Source: CAZTZL01 sp964537715 (GTDB lineage Bacteria > Zhuqueibacterota > QNDG01 > DSAB01). Taken from it: a stretch of 11,343 nucleotides of DNA. The notes under the pieces are model-generated. The model saw nothing but the letters and a program-made list of their open reading frames with translations, was not told the DNA's origin and did not search any database. Numbering within the stretch: the stretch's first letter is position 1; each line of letters starts with the position of its first letter. The stretch spans positions 1 to 11,343 of the forward strand of contig CAZIAH010000114.1 in NCBI GenBank assembly GCA_964537715.1, given 5' to 3'. Made by a program: the position numbers and the translations under genes. Positions 7,455-11,343 of the stretch are shown here, piece by piece.

Positions 7455-8198
7455 TTAAAGAATTTTACTCACTTCTTGTTTTACTATTTTATCAGCAATC
7501 CACTTCTTGTAAAACGGGAAAGTGACATCATAATAGTAATCTTTCTTGTCTTTGTAATACTCATAATCCGCAGGCATAACGTCCTTGGCGGCCACAGAAA
7601 TCGCCTTGAATATTCCGAAGGGAATCATCATGTTCAGTGTCGGTTTGTCCCTGACGCCCTCTTGGATCCGGGCAACAAGTGTCTTGAACGCGGCCGTGAT
7701 CTTCTCCTCGTTCTCTTTTCGCTGGCTCTCCGGAACTTTCCCAGGTTCATAATGAAGTTCGAGAGACGGCACCAGATTGAAACCAAATATCCTTAGCCCT
7801 TTGTCCAGGTATTTCAGAGCATGCTCCGCCCCATAGCCAGAGCAAGTGGCAATTGACATTGCATACTTGTCGAAGAACCAGGGCCTGTGAGCATAGAATC
7901 CGAATCTGTCAAACAGGTTTTTCATTAACGCAGTTATCATATGCGAGTAAACCGGCGATGCGGCAATTAATCCGTCTGCTTCCTGAATCCTCCCAATTAG
8001 CATATCCCTGTCATCCTTAATCGGGCATTTCTCCTCACCACGCAGGACGCAGGCATAACATCCTCTGCATAGCTCGAATTGCAGGTCCTTCAGCATCAAT
8101 ATCTCAAAATCAATCTCCGAAAAACGGTTCTTGATTGTGCTGAGTGCTGAATACGTGTTTCCTTTTCGCGGGCTTCCACAGATTGCAAGTATTTTCAC
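7455..8198 (-). CDS. Iron-sulfur flavodoxin-family NAD(P)H-dependent oxidoreductase
   Basis: 247-residue flavoprotein of the NADPH-dependent FMN reductase/iron-sulfur flavoprotein family. The N-terminal FMN phosphate loop is GSPRKGNTY (8-16) and ASPVYSHMITALMKNLFDR (about 79-97) is the usual second FMN and dimer element. Four cysteines, C44-x2-C47-x2-C50-x7-C58 in CRGCYAC...C, fit the compact motif that binds a 4Fe-4S cluster in Isf proteins; the family uses two-electron flavin chemistry coupled to the cluster. The C-terminal 70 residues (FGIFKAISVAAKDVMPADYEYY and a Tyr/Lys-rich tail, in parts) form an extension seen in some flavodoxin family members of about 250 residues. The start is GTG 8198-8196 with a textbook GGAGG 6 bases upstream. 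It sits between two SAM methyltransferases but is clearly GC-richer (three sampled 60-base stretches at 45%, 53% and 55%), suggesting a different origin. Electron acceptor unknown. Confidence 0.88.
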   Translation of the reverse strand: MKILAICGSPRKGNTYSALSTIKNRFSEIDFEILMLKDLQFELCRGCYACVLRGEEKCPIKDDRDMLIGRIQEADGLIAASPVYSHMITALMKNLFDRFGFYAHRPWFFDKYAMSIATCSGYGAEHALKYLDKGLRIFGFNLVPSLELHYEPGKVPESQRKENEEKITAAFKTLVARIQEGVRDKPTLNMMIPFGIFKAISVAAKDVMPADYEYYKDKKDYYYDVTFPFYKKWIADKIVKQEVSKIL

Positions 8199-8369
8199 TT
8201 ATTACCTCCAACATTAATCTTTGGTTAATAGGTTAAACCTAAATTGAGCGATTCTTGTTTTAAAAGTAAAATAATCGATTTTCCTAAGGAGACTTCAAGA
8301 AAAGCAACAAATTTACGAATTCAGTATAAGAATGTATAAATCGATTGGTTACATATGCACAAACACTTG

Positions 8370-9044
8370 TTATGCATTAGTTTTCTTCCCAACTAAAAAC
8401 AATGACTTCGTTTTATTCCCAATGAGACAGGATTCTTCAATTGAAAATCCAGCCGATTTCATTAAAGAACTTAGACTCTCGGGAGAAAATCTATGTGTGT
8501 GCTGAGGCGGCTTGCCCCAAACTTTCATAAATCTAAAACCTAATTTAATAATCTCCAATGGTTTCATGCCATGATTCGTGAAACTGGTAATTATTAGAAT
8601 CCCATTGTCTTTTAAAATACGATGACTTTCTTGAAGAACCTTTAGCGGATTTTCAATAACATGAATCAAATTCGCCGTAAAAACACTATTAAATTTATCA
8701 GATGGAAATGATATGTTCATACAATCTTCTTTTTGAATAGTGATATTAGTATTTTTATTCAGCCGTTTTTGAGCGACTTGCAATAATTCATCTGATAAAT
8801 CAGTAGCGTAAACATGGTTAGCTTTATGAGCAATTATTTCAGAAAAATATCCCGTACCGCATCCCAACTCAAGTGTTTCACCCAAATCGCTCAAATTTTG
8901 TATTTTTTCTTTTACTTGCTCCAGAAGTTCTTGCCCCACAACAGATTCCTGATTTTTATCATAAGAATCCTGAAACCTACTCCAGTATTTTTCCACTATT
9001 TCTTCTGTCATTGATTTATTATCTTTTATTGATTGATTAGACAC
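8370..9044 (-). CDS. Class I SAM-dependent methyltransferase (AT-rich)
   Basis: 224-residue cytosolic protein of the Methyltransf_11/25 type. Motif I is TLELGCGTGYF (57-67), strand 2 ends in VYATDLS with D83 as the likely ribose-binding residue, and the later motifs are FNSVFTANLIHV and ESHRILKDNGILIITSF. The N-terminus (EIVEKYWSRFQDSYDK) is the short helical cap often seen in UbiE-like small-molecule methyltransferases, so a lipid, quinone or small aromatic acceptor is more likely than protein or DNA, but none can be named. The start is uncertain: GTG 9044-9042 has only AGG nearby, and ATG 9011-9009, 11 codons in, also has a poor ribosome binding site. The GTG overlaps GTTATGTGT, and the TAA stop lies inside GCATAAC, a possible sign of cassette-type boundaries. 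Sampled stretches are about 23-37% G+C. The reductase gene starts 171 bp downstream. Confidence 0.86.
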   Translation of the reverse strand: MSNQSIKDNKSMTEEIVEKYWSRFQDSYDKNQESVVGQELLEQVKEKIQNLSDLGETLELGCGTGYFSEIIAHKANHVYATDLSDELLQVAQKRLNKNTNITIQKEDCMNISFPSDKFNSVFTANLIHVIENPLKVLQESHRILKDNGILIITSFTNHGMKPLEIIKLGFRFMKVWGKPPQHTHRFSPESLSSLMKSAGFSIEESCLIGNKTKSLFLVGKKTNA

Positions 9045-9049
9045 ATAAC
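9041..9049. repeat. 9-bp inverted repeat partner at the 5' edge of the methyltransferase block
   Basis: ACACATAAC here is the exact reverse complement of GTTATGTGT at 6520-6528, placing the pair just outside and inside the ends of the three-gene block. A related GTTATGC is at 8369-8375. Confidence 0.5.
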
Positions 9050-9323
9050 CTAGTATTATCCGGCTAATTATTCTTCTATTTTATTTCTAATATTAGGAAT
9101 AAATATCCATTTATGGGGAATCTTCATATTATTAGGAAATTGAATATTCCTATATATAGACATTCTTTAATGTAGGTGCATGTTCCTATTATCATGAATC
9201 TTACCACAGATAATTCTACGCTTTCCCTCAATGATGAAGATAAAATTACAACTCAAGTTCTATGATGCACTTCAATAGATGTAGTATCAGGAAAGCAAAG
9301 TTTAAATTTAAAGTAAAAAAATA

Positions 9324-9414
9324 TAATTAAAAATCAAGCAATTTCTAACTATTGTACAAAACGATAACGAACACCCCATTCAAAACGAAAAAAGCCGGAT
9401 CGTCTGATCCGGCT
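9324..9414. repeat. Diverged direct repeat, copy B
   Basis: Begins TAATTAAAAATC (9324-9335), has CAAAAC at 9381-9386 and ends in the hairpin at 9393-9414, matching copy A (6252-6341) in order and spacing. Confidence 0.55.
9393..9414 (-). terminator. Intrinsic terminator of the sigma/anti-sigma/DUF4252 operon
   Basis: Perfect 9-bp stem, AGCCGGATC with GATCCGGCT across a 4-base loop. On the minus strand it is followed by a run of T (complement of AAAAAA around 9388-9393). It lies about 105 bp after the DUF4252 stop codon. Confidence 0.9.
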
Positions 9415-9518
9415 GACTGTCGATCAATTGCTGTATTTATCGTATTATCTTTTAAATATTTGTATCGGATTCACCATTTTTTGAGGAACCCACTCATCAA
9501 ATGCATTTAACGATCCGA

Positions 9519-10094
9519 TTATTCGTCTTCATCCTCATCGGACAACTCTTCAAGGCTGTCGAGCGGAGAAACATGGACACCGAAATCGCTCAACTCGCCA
9601 AGCTCCGAAAGATTGATATTCCCGACAATGTTGACAAACGAGGCCTCGTTGCCCGGATTCAACGACATGATCATCAATCCCACGGCTTTGCCTTTGTCGT
9701 ATTTGATACTGACATTGGTCATTTCATGTGCTTTCTTTACACGCACAAGCCGCTCCCACTTCTCCTTTGCAAGCTGCTTTTCAATCTTGTCCATGATAGG
9801 CCGGACCTGAACCGCCTGAAACGAATCCACATCGAACGATTTGACCTGGATGGAAAACAATCCCTCGAGGGTTTTCGATAAATGTTTATCTCCGTTCGCA
9901 CCCGTGGTTCTGGCAATCCGGAGCAGAGGCGGCCCCAGAGAAATCTCTGTCACTTCACCGGCATTTCCGGGAATCTGGATTTCTTCCAGATTGACAAATC
10001 CAGGCATCTTTTTGATATCGGGATCCTGCGCCTTCAAAACCATGCAAAACAACAGAGCAAAAATCGGAACAAACAAATATTTTTTCAATGCCAT
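9519..10094 (-). CDS. Secreted DUF4252 domain protein
   Basis: 191-residue exported protein. A signal peptide at residues 1-22 (MALKKYLFVPIFALLFCMVL, then KAQD) suggests cleavage after KA. The mature part fits DUF4252: an N-terminal amphipathic stretch, KSFDVDSFQAVQVRPIMDKI, a central VRVKKAHEMTNVSIKYDKGK beta region, and the signature VGLMIMSLNPGNEASFVNIV followed by GNINLSELGELS. It ends in an acidic tail (SDEDEDE). Function is not established for the family; its repeated occurrence behind ECF sigma and anti-sigma genes suggests a part in, or target of, an envelope stress response. I chose ATG 10094-10092, with GGAGG 6 bases upstream; an adjacent in-frame GTG at 10097 would be too close to it. 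The ATG shares its A with the anti-sigma stop codon (TGATG), so translation is probably coupled. No lipobox cysteine is seen, so a periplasmic location is likely. Confidence 0.86.
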   Translation of the reverse strand: MALKKYLFVPIFALLFCMVLKAQDPDIKKMPGFVNLEEIQIPGNAGEVTEISLGPPLLRIARTTGANGDKHLSKTLEGLFSIQVKSFDVDSFQAVQVRPIMDKIEKQLAKEKWERLVRVKKAHEMTNVSIKYDKGKAVGLMIMSLNPGNEASFVNIVGNINLSELGELSDFGVHVSPLDSLEELSDEDEDE

Positions 10095-10645
10095 CACGAA
10101 CCTCCTTTTAAAATGGGCACTGTATTTTTGACAACCTTTCTCACGGTCTGCGGCAGTTCGATCAGTAGCGCATCGTCGATTGCCGTTTTTTCTGATTTAT
10201 GAAGTACCTGAGCCACATAGGCCAGGCTCCATTTGGCCTCTTCCCGAGCCTTTAAAATCTCTTCCTGGGAATAAGAAATTTTTCCACTCTTTTTCTGCTC
10301 GATAACGGGATGAATGACTGTAAGCAGTAAAATCAAACCCAACGCAACTGCAGCGCCTGCCCATTTCCATCCCGGATGAGCTGCAAAACTCGGAAATCGA
10401 ATTGGATGAACAGATTTAGGTTCCGATCCAATCGTATTCGAATAGATTTTATCAACCACTTTGTCCGGACACCTCTGACTGGGGAAACCGGATAAAATGC
10501 TTTCGATTTTCTGCCACTTCTCGAATTCTTTCCGGCAATCCGGGCACTTGCGAATGTGCTTTTGAATGTTCCGCTTTTCGTTCCGTGTGATATCCTGATT
10601 CAGGAGCTTTTCGATCAAAACCTCTATTTCGCGGCATCCGATCAT
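10094..10645 (-). CDS. Anti-sigma factor, zinc-finger (zf-HC2/ZAS type) with one membrane segment
   Basis: 183-residue single-pass inner-membrane protein. The cytosolic N-terminal domain carries the ZAS motif H30-x3-C34-x2-C37 with C4 as the likely fourth ligand (MIGCREIEVLI ... HIRKCPDC); this fold grips the cognate ECF sigma factor. A linker (about 52-92) is followed by a hydrophobic segment at about 95-112 (WAGAAVALGLILLLTVI) and a mostly helical, charged C-terminal part that would lie in the periplasm (YSQEEILKAREEAKWSLAYV) and could sense stress. The ATG overlaps the sigma-factor stop codon (ATGA), and its GGAGG lies inside the sigma gene, so the two proteins are made in linked amounts. 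The stop codon overlaps the DUF4252 start in turn. The partner assignment rests on this arrangement, which is standard for such pairs. Confidence 0.92.
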   Translation of the reverse strand: MIGCREIEVLIEKLLNQDITRNEKRNIQKHIRKCPDCRKEFEKWQKIESILSGFPSQRCPDKVVDKIYSNTIGSEPKSVHPIRFPSFAAHPGWKWAGAAVALGLILLLTVIHPVIEQKKSGKISYSQEEILKAREEAKWSLAYVAQVLHKSEKTAIDDALLIELPQTVRKVVKNTVPILKGGS

Positions 10646-11187
10646 ACCAAAACCTCCGCCATTTCCGGATACTCCCTCTCGATAGCACTCTTCAGCATTT
10701 TTCTTCCCCGATGAACCGTGACCTTGACCGTATTGATATTGATATCCAAAATTTCTGCAATGGTATCAAATTTCAAATCCTGAAAATAGTGCATCAACAT
10801 CATGCTTTTTGTGCGCTCCGGAAGCCCTTCCAAAACGTTTAACAACAATCGCTGTGTTTCATTCAATTCAAATTGCTCGTCCGGATTTTGCATTGCGGAT
10901 GATGGTGGATACGCAATTTTACCTGGATGAGACGTCGTTTCATAAACATCTTCATGAATTCGTTTCCTCTTTCTCGTAAAATCAATACATCGATGATGTG
11001 CAACCTGCATGACCCATGCCTTTATCTTGTGTTGATCGATCTCATCCCAGTGCTGCCATAACCTCACAAATACATCCTGAGTTACATCTTCGGCGTCTTC
11101 CCGATTGCGCAAGAAATAGTAGGAATAACCGAAAACGCGGTCTTTATGCTGCTGTACGAGTTTTGGGAATGACGCTTTTTTCATCAT
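10642..11187 (-). CDS. ECF-type RNA polymerase sigma factor (sigma-70 family)
   Basis: 181-residue two-domain sigma factor. Region 2 covers about 10-77, with DAEDVTQDVFVRLWQHW (31-47) as the 2.1-2.2 core polymerase-binding helix and AWVMQVAHHRCIDFTRKRKR (57-76) as the -10 reading region. A linker rich in Pro, Ser and Glu follows (about 80-108). Region 4 covers about 112-170, with LEGLPERTKSMMLMHY and the helix-turn-helix FDTIAEILDININTVKVTVH (140-159) that reads the -35 element. There is no region 1 or 3, as expected for ECF factors. Two ATG codons stand in tandem at 11187 and 11184; both are close to an ECF-like promoter and neither has a strong Shine-Dalgarno (only AAGTGA). It heads a translationally coupled operon with its anti-sigma factor and a DUF4252 protein. 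Confidence 0.94.
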   Translation of the reverse strand: MMKKASFPKLVQQHKDRVFGYSYYFLRNREDAEDVTQDVFVRLWQHWDEIDQHKIKAWVMQVAHHRCIDFTRKRKRIHEDVYETTSHPGKIAYPPSSAMQNPDEQFELNETQRLLLNVLEGLPERTKSMMLMHYFQDLKFDTIAEILDININTVKVTVHRGRKMLKSAIEREYPEMAEVLV

Positions 11188-11197
11188 TTCACTTATA

Positions 11198-11224
11198 GGA
11201 CGGCAGAGCTTTTAAAAGGTTACA
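11198..11224 (-). promoter_or_regulatory. Putative ECF sigma-factor promoter, probably autoregulatory
   Basis: On the minus strand TGTAACC (11224-11218) and CGTCC (11202-11198) are separated by 15 bases, with TTTTAAAAG in between. ECF promoters often have a -35 with an AAC core and a -10 with CGTC at about this distance, and ECF genes are often self-activated, so this is probably the operon's own promoter. The -10 element ends only 10 bases before the first ATG. Confidence 0.6.
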
Positions 11225-11343
11225 TTATGAGTGTCAGATTAAAATCAATCATTTATAAGTTTGCAAACTCTTTATGTTGTGCTTAAATATATTCTGTACT
11301 TTTCTTTAAAGTTCCTATATTGAAAAGGCAGCCTCCTCGCTAT
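11225..11343. other. Upstream spacer to the right edge
   Basis: No gene seen. On the minus strand, GAGGAGGCTGCC (about 11338-11327) followed by TTTT could be the right arm of a terminator for a gene outside the window, but the left arm is not included. GGAACTT (on the minus strand, about 11316-11310) resembles an RpoE-type -35 without a clear -10. Confidence 0.35.

Larger units (their letters stand above)
9045..9518. other. 474-bp gene-free spacer, AT-rich
   Basis: No supported gene. It holds four copies of the hexamer TAGGAA or its complement (9094, 9133, 9147, 9183) upstream of the methyltransferase start, a long AT-rich stretch (9290-9360), repeat copy B (9324-9414) and the terminator of the sigma-factor operon. 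ATCCGGCT at 9058-9065 equals the right arm of that terminator but has no left arm. No convincing -35/-10 pair could be assigned. Confidence 0.65.

Noticed and set aside
8199..8369. attC site between the first methyltransferase and the reductase
   Set aside because: GCATAAC is present at one end, but no matching GTTATGC or similar box occurs before the reductase start; GTTGGAG there is the ribosome binding site.
6399..9049. Definite integron gene cassette
   Set aside because: Only short box-like matches are visible. No integrase, no canonical GTTRRRY box and poor internal pairing, so I kept it as a hypothesis and did not annotate a mobile element.
11327..11343. Terminator at the right edge
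   Set aside because: Only one arm and a short T run are inside the window, so pairing cannot be shown.
1..11343. CRISPR array, tRNA, rRNA or insertion sequence
   Set aside because: I found no regularly spaced repeats, no tRNA-like cloverleaf, no rRNA stretch and no transposase.

Overview
The window reads as a chromosomal segment of a member of the Fibrobacterota-Chlorobiota-Bacteroidota (FCB) superphylum. The markers are a TonB-dependent receptor with a carboxypeptidase-regulatory-like N-terminal domain paired with a DUF4249-type lipoprotein, and a sigma factor/anti-sigma factor/DUF4252 operon. Most genes have good Shine-Dalgarno sequences (AGAGGA, GGAGG) at normal spacing. Classical Bacteroidia mostly lack these, so a neighbouring lineage such as Calditrichota or Ignavibacteriota is an attractive guess, but the sequence alone does not settle it. 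Every gene I can support lies on the minus strand, so the window reads from high to low coordinates.

Layout in transcription order (right to left). (1) 11187-9519: an ECF sigma factor, its zinc-finger membrane anti-sigma factor and a secreted DUF4252 protein. Their start and stop codons overlap (ATGA, then TGATG). An ECF-like promoter precedes them and a strong intrinsic terminator follows at 9393-9414. (2) 9044-6606: a SAM methyltransferase, an iron-sulfur flavodoxin-type reductase and a second SAM methyltransferase. The two methyltransferases are much more AT-rich than the rest of the window and the reductase between them is GC-richer, so the block is a compositional mosaic and probably acquired. 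(3) 6140-5439: a class I glutamine amidotransferase with a TTG start. (4) 5362-4373: a lipoprotein glycoside-hydrolase-like protein of the MJ1477/TM1410 (GH114-related) family. (5) 4251-1140: a TonB-dependent receptor and its DUF4249 lipoprotein, closed by a strong terminator at 1083-1106. (6) 968-423: a Nudix hydrolase. (7) 312 to the left edge: the 5' part of a secreted protein, probably transglutaminase-like.

The region deserving a second look is 6.2-9.4 kb. A diverged direct repeat of about 92 bp (6252-6341 and 9324-9414), each copy ending in a similar hairpin terminator, brackets the three-gene block. Inside it, a perfect 9-bp inverted repeat (GTTATGTGT at 6520-6528, ACACATAAC at 9041-9049) lies at the edges, with a related GTTATGC at the 3' end of the first methyltransferase. 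Two imperfect palindromes follow the last gene. This resembles the edges of an integron-type gene cassette or another mobile block, but no integrase, transposase or canonical attC site is visible, so it remains a hypothesis.

The remaining genes are familiar families. Units 1, 4 and 5 fit together as envelope functions: stress sensing across the inner membrane, outer-membrane uptake with a surface lipoprotein, and a lipid-anchored glycan-active enzyme. No direct link between them is shown by the sequence.
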